Shown: positions 26,717-39,500 of the stretch, piece after piece
Layout of the letters: each line of letters starts with the position of its first letter
Position numbering within the stretch: position 1 is the first letter of the stretch
DNA from: Porphyromonas gingivalis ATCC 33277
Lineage (GTDB): Bacteria > Bacteroidota > Bacteroidia > Bacteroidales > Porphyromonadaceae
Length of the DNA: 64,000 nt
NCBI RefSeq assembly: GCF_000010505.1
Contig: NC_010729.1
Location: 416,001-480,000 of the forward strand
Direction: 5' to 3'
Position numbers and translations under genes: made by a program
Notes under the pieces: model-generated
The model's input: the letters and a program-made list of their open reading frames with translations, nothing else
What the model was told of the DNA's origin: nothing
The model's database searches: none

Positions 26717-26883
26717 TCGATCCGCAATTATGCTTTTTCATGCTCTGCAACCGCTCGGAAAGCAATTCCTGCTGCCTGTCGAGAAAGGCTTCGGCAGCAG
26801 AGGCCGTGGTGCATACCGGCTCCCTTATAATATAGGTATGCCTCATGTAATTCTTCATAGATATAACGACCAAACAGATCCCC

Positions 26884-26990
26884 ATTATACAGAACAAACT
26901 GAACCATAGACCAAGAAAGAAACTCGGATTCAGAACTCCGTTCGAGTGCTTCTTCCTGAATTTTCCTTAGTGTTGCATTTATTTGTGGAA
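26884..26990. repeat. 107-bp interspersed repeat, copy A
   Basis: The sequence starting ATTATACAGAACAAACTGAA is about 88% identical by eye, without gaps, to 46547-46653 in the same orientation. It ends 54 bp before the TATATTTG promoter box of the DivIC-like gene. The greA copy ends 53 bp before its box. Confidence 0.85.
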
Positions 26991-27043
26991 TGCGTTAGCC
27001 TTGATGTGCAAATACATATCTGAAAGGAATTTGGGAAAAATGG

Positions 27044-27051
27044 TATATTTG
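27044..27051 (+). promoter_or_regulatory. Promoter -7 element for the DivIC-like gene
   Basis: TATATTTG matches TAnnTTTG and lies 29 bp before the ATG at 27080. The TTTG upstream box is not at the standard spacing, so activation by the preceding repeat is conceivable. Confidence 0.55.
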
Positions 27052-27079
27052 CAAGTCTCTTCGAAAAGTGTACGGCACA

Positions 27080-27433
27080 ATGGGTATTCGTGACAAAAGA
27101 GCAAGTCTTAACAGCAAGAAGCAACGCATCTTAGCCTGGTGGCGTCGCCATTGGTACGTCAAGTATCTGGTGGTAATCGGCTTCTTCTTTCTGGTGACGT
27201 TCGTTTTCGGCGATGCCAATATCAGCAAGCAGATTCGCTACAAAAGCCGTATCAACAATTTGAAGAAAGAACTACGGGAGGTAAAGGAACGTTATCATCA
27301 GGATAGTGTGCGACTGGAAGAAATCCGGGCGAACAAACAGGGAATAGAGCATACGGCCAGAGAGTTGTATCTGATGAAGCGACCCGAAGAGATCATTTTT
27401 CTGATCAAGGATAGCGTCCAAGACAAACAATAA
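27080..27433 (+). CDS. FtsB/DivIC-like septum formation initiator
   Basis: A 117-aa bitopic membrane protein. A basic N-terminus precedes one transmembrane helix (YLVVIGFFFLVTFVFG, about residues 29-46). A coiled coil (INNLKKELREVKERY) follows, then the ARELYLMKRPEEIIFLIKD C-terminal segment typical of DivIC/FtsB. These proteins link FtsL and FtsQ in the divisome. The ATG at 27080 is preferred over an in-frame GTG four codons upstream. A membrane-protein gene and a pseudouridine synthase gene follow closely. Confidence 0.85.
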   Translation: MGIRDKRASLNSKKQRILAWWRRHWYVKYLVVIGFFFLVTFVFGDANISKQIRYKSRINNLKKELREVKERYHQDSVRLEEIRANKQGIEHTARELYLMKRPEEIIFLIKDSVQDKQ

Positions 27434-27453
27434 CGAAAATAGGGGCAGCAGGG

Positions 27454-27816
27454 ATGAACCCACAGCAGATTCGTGAGATAAGCTACCGTGTCGGCAGTCT
27501 CCTTTTGATCTTCGGAGCAGCATCCAGATTGGTACGCTTTGTGCCCGGAGATTACCTCTACGCATTGGGGGCGGTATTCTATCTGCTTTCCTATGCCCTG
27601 ACTCCTGTTGCGGATTTGGATACTCGTACGCGCAGGCTCTACCGGATGAATGTCCTTTCCGGGGCTTTTTTCGTAGTCTCGGCTATATTGGTCTTTGTAC
27701 GAGCAGATTCCCTTTGGCTCTTGTTTTTTGCCATTGGTGTGATCTACATGATTTATGCTTCCTTGCTTCTGCTCTTCAGGAAAGGATCGGGAGAGCAAGG
27801 AAAAAACAAGAAATAA
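27454..27816 (+). CDS. Small integral membrane protein, unrecognised
   Basis: A 120-aa protein with about four hydrophobic helices (for example SLLLIFGAASRLV, YLYALGAVFYLLSYAL, LSGAFFVVSAILVFV, LLFFAIGVIYMIYASLLLLF) and a charged C-terminus. No family is recognised. It starts 20 bp after the DivIC-like gene, so co-transcription is likely. Bacteroidetes often carry a small membrane protein at this position, but no function follows from that. Confidence 0.75.
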   Translation: MNPQQIREISYRVGSLLLIFGAASRLVRFVPGDYLYALGAVFYLLSYALTPVADLDTRTRRLYRMNVLSGAFFVVSAILVFVRADSLWLLFFAIGVIYMIYASLLLLFRKGSGEQGKNKK

Positions 27817-27835
27817 GATTCTCTACAAACGAAAT

Positions 27836-28810
27836 ATGCAACCTCCAAAAAGTCGGTCACCCCGCCTGAGACGTCAGCCGGACAAGGTTTTCGAAGTCAG
27901 AGAAGAGGATACCCTCTTGCCTTTTCTCGTTCGTATGCTGAAGGATAATAGCCGCACGTCCGTTAAGCAGATATTGACGAGACGGCAAGTTTCCATCAAC
28001 GGTGTGCCGACTACTCGACACGATGCAGAGCTGAAAGCCGGCGACAGGGTAATCGTGCATCGGACACAGCTGCCGGAAGAGCTGCGCCATCCTTTGGTGC
28101 GGATCATTTGGCAGGACGACTATTTCGTCCTGATCGAGAAGAAAGCCGGAGTCTCCACTGTAGCCAGTGGCGTCAATAAGGACAGGACTGCTCTGCGCAT
28201 CGTTAGCGATCATCTCAAGCAATATGATCCGGAGGTGAAAATCTTTATGCTCAACAGACTGGACAAAGATTCTGCCGGAATGGTGCTCTTTGCCAAGAAT
28301 AAAGAGGTACAGGGGTTTGTGGTGGACAAATGGTCCAAGGTCGTATTGGAACAGCGTTTCGTGATGGCGATCGAAGGAGAGATGCCCGATGCCGAGGGTA
28401 CGCTGGATCCTCCTCGCTATCAAACTTCGATCAAGGGCAAGCAGTCTCGTATCGTGGCTGAGACTCCTTCCGTTCATTCGGTGGGAACGGCTCGTTACAA
28501 GGTTATTCGTCGCGGAGCGGTATGCTCGCTCGTGGAAGTGACTTTGCTGAGCGGTCGGAACAATCAGCTTCGACGGCAAATGGGGCAGTTGGGTATTCCG
28601 ATTGCAGGTGATTGGAGGCAGGGTAGTTCTTTCCGCCATCTGGACTGTCTGGCCCTACAGGGAACGCGATTCGTATTCCGTCATCCTGAAACGGGAGATA
28701 CGCAGGAATATAAGTTGCCTTTGCCCAAACTCTTTCGCCGCCTGATACATCTCGAAGAAGGCACTGCAGCAGACCAAACAATATCAAAGACAAAAAAACG
28801 TTCCAAATAG
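27836..28810 (+). CDS. RluA-family pseudouridine synthase
   Basis: About 324 aa from the ATG at 27836; the frame is open upstream but overlaps the previous gene. An S4 RNA-binding domain (SVKQILTRRQVSINGVP) lies at about residues 40-65. The catalytic domain has FMLNRLDKDSAGMVLFAK, the RLD motif with the catalytic aspartate; the usual HRLD histidine is asparagine here. It converts specific uridines in rRNA or tRNA to pseudouridine; the target is unknown. The C-terminal KTKKRSK is basic. Confidence 0.88.
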   Translation: MQPPKSRSPRLRRQPDKVFEVREEDTLLPFLVRMLKDNSRTSVKQILTRRQVSINGVPTTRHDAELKAGDRVIVHRTQLPEELRHPLVRIIWQDDYFVLIEKKAGVSTVASGVNKDRTALRIVSDHLKQYDPEVKIFMLNRLDKDSAGMVLFAKNKEVQGFVVDKWSKVVLEQRFVMAIEGEMPDAEGTLDPPRYQTSIKGKQSRIVAETPSVHSVGTARYKVIRRGAVCSLVEVTLLSGRNNQLRRQMGQLGIPIAGDWRQGSSFRHLDCLALQGTRFVFRHPETGDTQEYKLPLPKLFRRLIHLEEGTAADQTISKTKKRSK

Positions 28811-28846
28811 GTAGCTGACTAAATTTTAATAATCCAACATATAATA

Positions 28847-30895
28847 ATGACAAACAAGAACCACAGAAACAGCAAATGGACGGTAGCTTTAGCCCTACTG
28901 TTTCTCTCTATGTTGCCCATCGGGGCATCTGCTCAGATTATCAAGGATGTAGTCGTTTGGAAAACCTCTCTTCAGGATAGCGACACGCCTGAGAAAACAT
29001 TGGTGTTTACGGCCACGATCAAACCCGGATGGCACCTTTATGACCAAAATCTGCCCGAGGATGGCCCTACATCCACAGAATTCCTGTTCGATAAAATGAC
29101 GGGAGCCAAACTTGTCGGTAAGGCTATTCCTGACAAAGCTCCTGTCAACCGATACGACAAGCAGTTCGAAATGGATCTGAGATGGTACGAGAAGACTGTC
29201 TCTTTCCGTCAGAAAATTCAGGTGACGGACCCTGCCAAATTCTCTATCAAAGGTGGTGTTCGCTTCATGGCTTGTAATGATGAAAACTGTCTGCCCCCCG
29301 AAACGAGCGACTTCTCTTTCGATGCTTCGATGATCAAGAGCAAGGCTGCAGCTCCTGATACCGAAGCTGAAGCAGCTGAAGCGGTTGCTGCCGAGACCGC
29401 AGCGGATACTACATCGCAGACCGATGCTGCCGAAGCTCTTTCGTCCAAGGCTGACTTGTGGACACCGGTTGTTAGCGAGTTGCGTGCATACGGTGATGAT
29501 ACGCTCAAGCAGGCGGAGAGTGCTCCGTGGAAGATTTTCCTCTACGGTTTCCTCTACGGTTTTGTTGCATTGCTTACTCCTTGCGTATGGCCTATGATCC
29601 CGATGACGGTGAGCTTCTTCCTTAAGCGTAATAAGGACAAGAAGAAAGCCGTGAGAGATGCCTTTACCTACGGAGCTTCCATCATCGTTATCTACGTAGT
29701 GCTCGGCTTGCTCATTACGGGTATTTTCGGTGTCAATTCTCTGAACAGTTTGGCTACGAATGCGGTCTTCAACATCATATTCTTCCTGCTGTTGGTAGTC
29801 TTCGCTATCTCTTTCTTCGGAGCATTCGAGCTGGTGTTGCCGTCATCTTGGACTAACAAGCTGGACAGCAAGGCGGACTCTACGACCGGTTTGCTCAGTA
29901 TTTTCTTTATGGCCTTTACGCTGGCTTTGGTGTCCTTCTCTTGTACCGGTCCTATTATCGGTACGCTCTTGGTACAGGCTGCTACAGCCGGCTCCAAACT
30001 GGCTCCGGCCATGGGCATGCTTGGCTTTGCCACTTCATTGGCTTTGCCCTTTACTCTTTTTGCGGTCTTCCCCAGCTGGTTGCAGGGTATGCCTAAGAGC
30101 GGAGGATGGTTGAATATGGTGAAGGTGGTACTCGGCTTCCTCGAATTGGCTCTTGCTCTCAAGTTCCTCTCCGTGGCAGACTTGGCATATGGCTGGCATA
30201 TCCTCGATCGTGAGACTTTCCTCGCTCTCTGGATTGTCATTTTCGCTCTGCTCGGTTGCTATCTCTTGGGATGGATCCGTTTCAGCCATGATAGCGAATG
30301 GCCACATCTCTCTGTGCCGCGCTTTATGATGGCTACTGTCTCTTTGGCTTTTGCTGTATATATGATCCCCGGTTTGTGGGGGGCTCCGCTCAAGGCTGTA
30401 AGTGCTTTTGCTCCGCCGCTCCACACGCAGGATTTCAATCTCTATAGTGGCGAAGTTCATGCTCACTTTACGGATTATGAGGCCGGTATGGCTTTTGCTC
30501 GTCAGGAGAACAAACCTGTCCTCCTCGACTTCTCAGGTCACGGTTGCGTGAACTGTAGAAAGATGGAGAATGCCGTTTGGATCGATCCTACAGTAAAGAG
30601 CATGCTGGAAAAGGACTATGTACTCATTACCCTGATGGTGGATGAAAAGAAGCCTCTGGCCGAACCTCTGACCATCGTTTTCGATGGTAAAGAGAAGACT
30701 CTCCGCACTGTGGGCGACAAGTGGAGTTACCTCCAGAGCCATAAGTTCGGAGCCAATGCACAGCCTTTCTATGTGGCAATTGATCATGAGGGCAAGCCCC
30801 TGAGTGCATCCTACTCATATAATGAAGATGTGCCTCTGTACGTGGACTTCCTGAAAGGTGGTTTGCAAGAATTCAAAAAACGCAAAAACAAGTAA
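28847..30895 (+). CDS. dsbD: Thiol:disulfide interchange protein DsbD
   Basis: A 682-aa inner-membrane electron carrier that passes reducing power from cytoplasmic thioredoxin to the periplasm. A signal peptide is followed by an N-terminal DsbD-alpha-like domain with a cysteine pair (FMACNDENCLPP). An Ala/Glu-rich linker separates it from the eight-helix core with the two redox cysteines (LTPCVWPMIP and SFSCTGPIIG). The C-terminal thioredoxin-like domain carries SGHGCVNCRKME (CxxC). The full three-domain order is intact. mazG follows 17 bp later on the same strand. Confidence 0.93.
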   Translation: MTNKNHRNSKWTVALALLFLSMLPIGASAQIIKDVVVWKTSLQDSDTPEKTLVFTATIKPGWHLYDQNLPEDGPTSTEFLFDKMTGAKLVGKAIPDKAPVNRYDKQFEMDLRWYEKTVSFRQKIQVTDPAKFSIKGGVRFMACNDENCLPPETSDFSFDASMIKSKAAAPDTEAEAAEAVAAETAADTTSQTDAAEALSSKADLWTPVVSELRAYGDDTLKQAESAPWKIFLYGFLYGFVALLTPCVWPMIPMTVSFFLKRNKDKKKAVRDAFTYGASIIVIYVVLGLLITGIFGVNSLNSLATNAVFNIIFFLLLVVFAISFFGAFELVLPSSWTNKLDSKADSTTGLLSIFFMAFTLALVSFSCTGPIIGTLLVQAATAGSKLAPAMGMLGFATSLALPFTLFAVFPSWLQGMPKSGGWLNMVKVVLGFLELALALKFLSVADLAYGWHILDRETFLALWIVIFALLGCYLLGWIRFSHDSEWPHLSVPRFMMATVSLAFAVYMIPGLWGAPLKAVSAFAPPLHTQDFNLYSGEVHAHFTDYEAGMAFARQENKPVLLDFSGHGCVNCRKMENAVWIDPTVKSMLEKDYVLITLMVDEKKPLAEPLTIVFDGKEKTLRTVGDKWSYLQSHKFGANAQPFYVAIDHEGKPLSASYSYNEDVPLYVDFLKGGLQEFKKRKNK

Positions 30896-30912
30896 TCGTT
30901 TTTCATCAGGCG

Positions 30913-31698
30913 ATGCATACACGCGCTGAGAAATTGGAGGCTTTCGGCCGTCTGCTGGATGTCCTGGATACCTTGCGAGAGCAGTGTCCATGGGATCGGA
31001 AACAGACGAACGAAAGCCTCCGAACAAATACAATAGAAGAGGTCTATGAACTGAGCGAAGCTCTCTTGGGCGAGTGTCCGGACGACATTCGCAAGGAGCT
31101 TGGCGATGTCCTGCTGCACGTAGCTTTCTATGCCAAGATAGGAGAGGAAAAAGGCCAGTTCGATATTGCTTCGGTCTGCCATGCTCTCTGCGACAAGCTG
31201 ATCTATCGGCATCCTCATATCTATGGCAATGTACAGGTGGAGAATGCTGCCGAAGTGGTACGCAACTGGGAGCAACTCAAACTCCGCGAAAAGGATGGGA
31301 ACAAGTCCGTCCTCTCCGGCGTGCCGAAGTCTCTCCCTGCTTTGGTGAAGAGCTATCGGATGCAAGAGAAAGCCGCAGGTGTAGGTTTCGACTGGGAGCA
31401 ACGGGAGCAGGTATGGCCGAAGGTTGAAGAAGAGCTGAACGAAGTCCGAGGGGCTATTGTCAGTGAAGATCCCGATGCCATGGAAGCAGAGTTCGGCGAC
31501 TTGCTCTTCGCCGTGGTGAATGCCGCTCGTCTCTACGGTATCAATCCGGATAATGCTCTCGAACGTACCAATAGAAAATTCGACAGCCGTTTCTCCTATG
31601 TGGAGCAGCGTGCCAAACAGCAGGGCAAAGCTCTCCGAGATATGACTCTTTCGGAGATGGATGCGCTGTGGAATGAGGCAAAACAGAAAGGATTCTAA
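30913..31698 (+). CDS. mazG: Nucleoside triphosphate pyrophosphohydrolase MazG
   Basis: A 261-aa protein, the length of E. coli MazG. Two MazG repeats are seen. The first has LREQCPWDRKQT, the EEVYELSEALL helix and ELGDVLLHVAFYAKIGEE (EExxE and ELGD metal-binding motifs). The second has EEELNEVRGAI and EFGDLLFAVVNAARL. It hydrolyses (d)NTPs to monophosphates and pyrophosphate, cleaning the pool and modulating ppGpp in E. coli. There is no mazEF toxin pair nearby. Confidence 0.93.
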   Translation: MHTRAEKLEAFGRLLDVLDTLREQCPWDRKQTNESLRTNTIEEVYELSEALLGECPDDIRKELGDVLLHVAFYAKIGEEKGQFDIASVCHALCDKLIYRHPHIYGNVQVENAAEVVRNWEQLKLREKDGNKSVLSGVPKSLPALVKSYRMQEKAAGVGFDWEQREQVWPKVEEELNEVRGAIVSEDPDAMEAEFGDLLFAVVNAARLYGINPDNALERTNRKFDSRFSYVEQRAKQQGKALRDMTLSEMDALWNEAKQKGF

Positions 31699-31720
31699 CC
31701 TCGTTCCAAGCGGAAAAAGC

Positions 31721-31728
31721 TATCTTTG
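31721..31728 (+). promoter_or_regulatory. Promoter -7 element for gyrB
   Basis: TATCTTTG matches the consensus and lies 27 bp before the gyrB ATG. No clear TTTG box is at standard spacing. Confidence 0.55.
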
Positions 31729-31731
31729 TAA

Positions 31732-35521
<3,790 letters not shown>

Positions 35522-35576
35522 AAACAGGTTTTCAAGGCGTTTCGGTTGCCAAAGATTCGATTTTGGTGGACAATTA

Positions 35577-35607
35577 TTTGCAAATGTGAAAATAACCTCT
35601 ATCTTTG
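35577..35607 (+). promoter_or_regulatory. Consensus promoter of the 35.6-kb small-RNA unit
   Basis: TTTG (35577-35580), exactly 19 bp, then TATCTTTG (35600-35607). No gene follows within the next 120 bp, where a terminator stands. Confidence 0.8.
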
Positions 35608-35612
35608 CGTCG

Positions 35613-35728
35613 TGGTTTTTTCATAATAGTATTAGATTTTAAGGTTAACAAGAAGATCGAAGGCTGTCGGGAGACATTCTTTAGATTGCGAGATCCCGGC
35701 CTGTGCAATAAGCACAGGCCGGGTTTTT
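35613..35728 (+). ncRNA. Candidate small RNA between promoter and terminator, about 115 nt
   Basis: A consensus promoter is followed by about 80 nt of non-coding sequence (including AAGGTTAACAAGAAGATCGA) and a perfect 12-bp intrinsic terminator with TTTTT. The one frame through it runs over the terminator and on to 35793, which makes translation unlikely. The transcript is free-standing between the dipeptidase gene and the MITE. Class is unknown; a housekeeping RNA such as a 6S-like RNA, or a conserved Bacteroidales RNA, is possible. Confidence 0.6.
35695..35728 (+). terminator. Intrinsic terminator of the small-RNA unit
   Basis: CCCGGCCTGTGC (35695-35706), loop AATAA, GCACAGGCCGGG (35712-35723), then TTTTT. 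The stem is perfect and GC-rich. Confidence 0.9.
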
Positions 35729-35790
35729 GTTTTGTACCCTTCCGGCGTGGTCAGCGAAGAAGTCGAGAATGTCGATTAATTCTTACAAGC

Positions 35791-36395
35791 TGAGACTGTT
35801 GCAGGGGATTTTCATTGAGCTCTTTTGCTGCAGAGCAGATTCTTAGTGTCTTCGGGAAAGGTCAAACCTTCGGTATATGGGCACCGAGCAAATAGAAATT
35901 TCCCCAAGTTTCCATTAGAGAAGTACTCCTTTCCTCGTCAAATAGGCGAGAAATAAGAAACGATTGTCAGCCGTTTCTTGCTTCCAGCACGATGCAGGAC
36001 GCGATTGTCAACTGATTCTTGCTTCCTGCACGATGCAGGACGCGATTGTCAACTGATTCTTGCTTCCTGCACGATGCAGGACGCGATTGTCAGCTGATTC
36101 TTGCTTCCTGCACGATGCAGGACGCGATTGTCAACTGATTCTTGCTTCCTGCATCGTGCAGGACGCGATTGTCAGCTGATTCTGCTCCCATCAATGCGCT
36201 AACTATCAGCTATTTGCAACTATTTTATAGGACTTTCATTGAAGTCTTTTGCCGCAGAGCTGATTCTTAAGTGTTTTTCAGATTACTTGAGGTTTGCAGA
36301 GAGATCGCATGAAGCTCTCCTTTCTTCGTCAAATCAATGCTTGTGTCTGTCTTGATCGATATGAGAGGGGGGAGGGTTATTGTGCAACGGTCTCA
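35791..36395. mobile_element. MITE-like element with internal 41-bp tandem array
   Basis: The ends TGAGACTGTTGCA (35791) and TGCAACGGTCTCA (ending 36395) are inverted, and AGC flanks both sides as a possible target duplication. The outer thirds are the reverse complement of 48194-48437, including GCTTGTGTCTGTCTTGAT and the CTCCTTTCTTCGTCAAAT segment. The centre holds the 41-bp array. It contains no transposase. It resembles the repeat-bearing MITEs (BrickBuilt) I recall from P. gingivalis. Confidence 0.75.
35961..36186. repeat. 41-bp tandem repeat, 5 full copies plus part
   Basis: Units start CGATTGTCAACTGATTCTTG and each contains the hairpin CCTGCACGATGCAGG. Copy 1 has several changes, copies 2-4 are almost identical, and copy 5 has the hairpin centre inverted (CCTGCATCGTGCAGG). 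A sixth copy stops after 21 bp. Confidence 0.95.
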
Positions 36396-36502
36396 AGCTG
36401 TAAAACCGGCAGCTGTGTATAGAAACAGTCTTTCGGTGATATGGCAATCGAACTTCCTAACTGCCCAAATTTTACCGGACAGCAATAACTGATTATATGG
36501 GG

Positions 36503-39500
36503 TTAGTCCATCGGGCGGACTTTCTCTTCGACAAAGGCGATTTCGCTTTCGTTTAAGCCGTATTTGCGGTAGAGTTGGCGATCGATTTCCGCCACCGGCT
36601 GTGTCCAATCGATGTCCGATTCTGCCGTGAAGTCTTGCAGGGGGACTAATCGCCAAGTTTCTTTGGGGTTATCTTGCGTTGCCTTGAGGATACCCAGCAT
36701 CGTGCGAGCAAACTTCGTCTTCACATAGCGCAGACAAGCCTCTGCCTCGTCTCGGGTGTCGAATGCCCCAATACTAATGAAGGTATCAGTATAACCCATA
36801 ATCGGCGTGCCAATAATTGGTGTGCTGAGTACTTCACCGATTGCCCCCGAGCCATTTGTCTTGGGGATAATCACCTTGTACTTGGCAAAGTTCTCTGGAT
36901 GGGTGATGTAACTACGCTTACACCACTTATAGCATCTTTGCTTATTGGCTCGTCCATAGATACATGCCATCTTCTCTTCCCTTCCTTGAGGGTATTCATC
37001 AAAGAAAACCTCAGGAAACACATCAAAGATATTGGCACCAAAGCTGTACTTGTGCCCTGCACTTTGTCTTCCGTTCAAATCGGGATGCTCTTGGTAGAGT
37101 TCGTCTGTAATACGATAGAGCTCTCGAGGTGCAACAAGGTTTGAAAATGGTAGGGGATTGGTTTGCTCTACTTTATACAGAATATGATGAAGCTCATCAA
37201 AGGCCGAAAACATCCCAATCGGCCCAAGAATCATTTTCTTGTTCCAGTATGAGGTTGCGATTCCTCCTTTTACATCTACAGTAGGGAAGACCTCCGCACT
37301 ATTAGGCCAATAATCGACTACTCTATAATGCTTGTCCGAAAGCATCTTTTCATTCCATTCTTTGGGCGTTTTACCTGCGTTGAAAAGAAAACGAGCAGGG
37401 TGAATAAGTGTACCCTGTGGAGCAAGTACCATTGCGAGGTCAAAGAATTTGTGGTAGATGGGGTCTGAGCCATTACCCTTGCCTTGATTCATCACTTGGT
37501 ACGGTGGGTTGCCTATAATAGCGTCTATCTTCATATTTTCGTCGTTGTTGATTTTCCAGAACCTTTTGCCCGAACGTAGCATATTGACCACGCTGTCGGG
37601 CTGGTTGGTAATGTTTTCTATCAGATCGGGATAATACTCTGTATGAGTCACTACATCACGGAAACCCCGTAGCGTACGCATCGTGATATAGCGGGCCATA
37701 GGAGTTTTGCAGACCACGAAAATGTTTTCTTCGAGCGTCCTGTCCCACAGTTGTAAAGCAAAGGCACGTGTTACGTCGCCATACTTCTCTCGAGCTTCCT
37801 CTACCCTTGTACGATAAATGTTATAGGCAGCATAAAGCGGATAGAGACCGCTCTTAGAGTTGATCTCCAAAATGATGCTTTTGGGGTGGAATACCTCATT
37901 CGTTATACCCTGATGCTCGATGTAGCGAGGCAATGCAATGGGAGTAGAGAAGTCTTCGCTCATAAAGCAGTAGCCACCTATGCTGTCCCCGAGATGCATG
38001 TTCACCACACGCCAAGGAGTCAGTACTGTTTCTTTGTCGGGGTTGCGGAAAGTAGAGAAGATAGAAGCAATACGCCCTATACGCTCCTCGATGGTGAACT
38101 TATCCGCCATACGAGCCATCTCACGGATGCGCTTCCCCGCCTCACGAAATATGTCGGGGTCGTAGTAACGCTTGAAGCGACGAAAGACCGCCTTGGTAAC
38201 ACCACGAGGCATAAATTCCTGCCAAGACTGCTCATCGACGAGATTGGCAAAGTTGTCAATGGTCAGCTCCTTATCCTCATCCTTCATTTCAGCCCCATAG
38301 AGCATCAGAGGCATGCGGATGGATATGCCTCGGAGGATAGAAACAGCCTCTCGGCGTTGGTCGCCTTTGGCTTTCAGTTCGTCCAGTCGTTTTTTCTCTT
38401 CGGGTGTTAGGCCTTTCTTTTTCCTCTTCTCCAGTCGCTCTTTCTCCTCGTATTGCTCATGGGTGAGACCTTGGTGATTGATATCTATGTCACCGGACTT
38501 TGCCATCGCCTTGGTTTTGCCAATGATACCTTTGAGTTCGTCGAAGTCGTGCAGCTCTACCTCGGTAAGTTTGAGTAGCTCGTCATTATAGAGTGCCCCA
38601 TTCTCAAAGCCATCCTGCACCACTTTTTCTATTTGAGCGCGCTTGAGCTGTCCGAGCATCGTATTGACATCGTAAGGCTTCATCCGGCTGCCTTCTATAG
38701 AGATGATGGGACAGAAGTTGAGAAAATCCCCCAACAGCTTGCGATCACTCTCGCTCTGTTTGCCTGCTTTGTATGATACCTTGGCAGCCTCGGCAAGGAC
38801 ACGGAGGGTGCGGTCGGGAGCAAAGTCGAAGGCATAACACTCTGTCTTCATGTACCCATTGTGGGTATAAGGCGTTTGTACGCGGAAGATAGTTTGCATA
38901 TAGCCGGATGCGGAGGTGCTATATGAACCGGCCATCATGAAGACGCCGGTCCAAGGCTTAATGCTTACACCGGTAGTCAGTCGTCCGCATGAGAGGGTGA
39001 TTGTATAAGTCTCATCCGGGTCTTTGCCGATGGCTTGATTGACTAACTCAAGGGCATCTCTGCTTTCCTCCTCCTCATCATCTCCGTCCCCGGCCACATT
39101 GGCCACCTTAAAGAGACCGAAGATAGGGTGTTTGCTAAGTTTCTTGCTCAGGGCCTTGGCAGCTCGTACCCCCGGCAGAATCCAGAGTGTGTGTCGAAAT
39201 ATTTGGCGAAAATGTTCGTTGGAGTACGGATATAGAGCCTCTTCGTCTTCTCGGCAGAGTAAAGACAAGAAACGGTCTATGTCACCCTCGTGAACGAAAG
39301 AACCATCCTCCCGAGTACGGAAAAACTCTCGGAAGTTGAAAGCCTTCTCCTCATCGCTATATTCACTCATGAGACGACCAAGGTCATAGGTATAGATATG
39401 TATGGCCGGGAGCGAAGCATAGGGGTTAGTGTCGCCGAGATGATTGATTTCCCAATCGATTTTGGCTTGTTGTTCCATGACATAGTCCCAAGTAAAGACT

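Noticed and set aside
26691..26897. A 68-codon minus-strand frame with a helix-like AAEAFLDRQQELLSERLQ segment
   Set aside because: It begins inside the 107-bp repeat and ends in the decayed hairpin repeat; no homologue recognised, so support is too weak.
35605..35793. A 62-codon frame after the 35.6-kb promoter
   Set aside because: It reads through the intrinsic terminator and the start of the MITE; the unit is better explained as a small RNA.
35961..36186. Possible CRISPR array or iteron origin
   Set aside because: Head-to-tail 41-bp units without spacers; no replication-initiation gene nearby.
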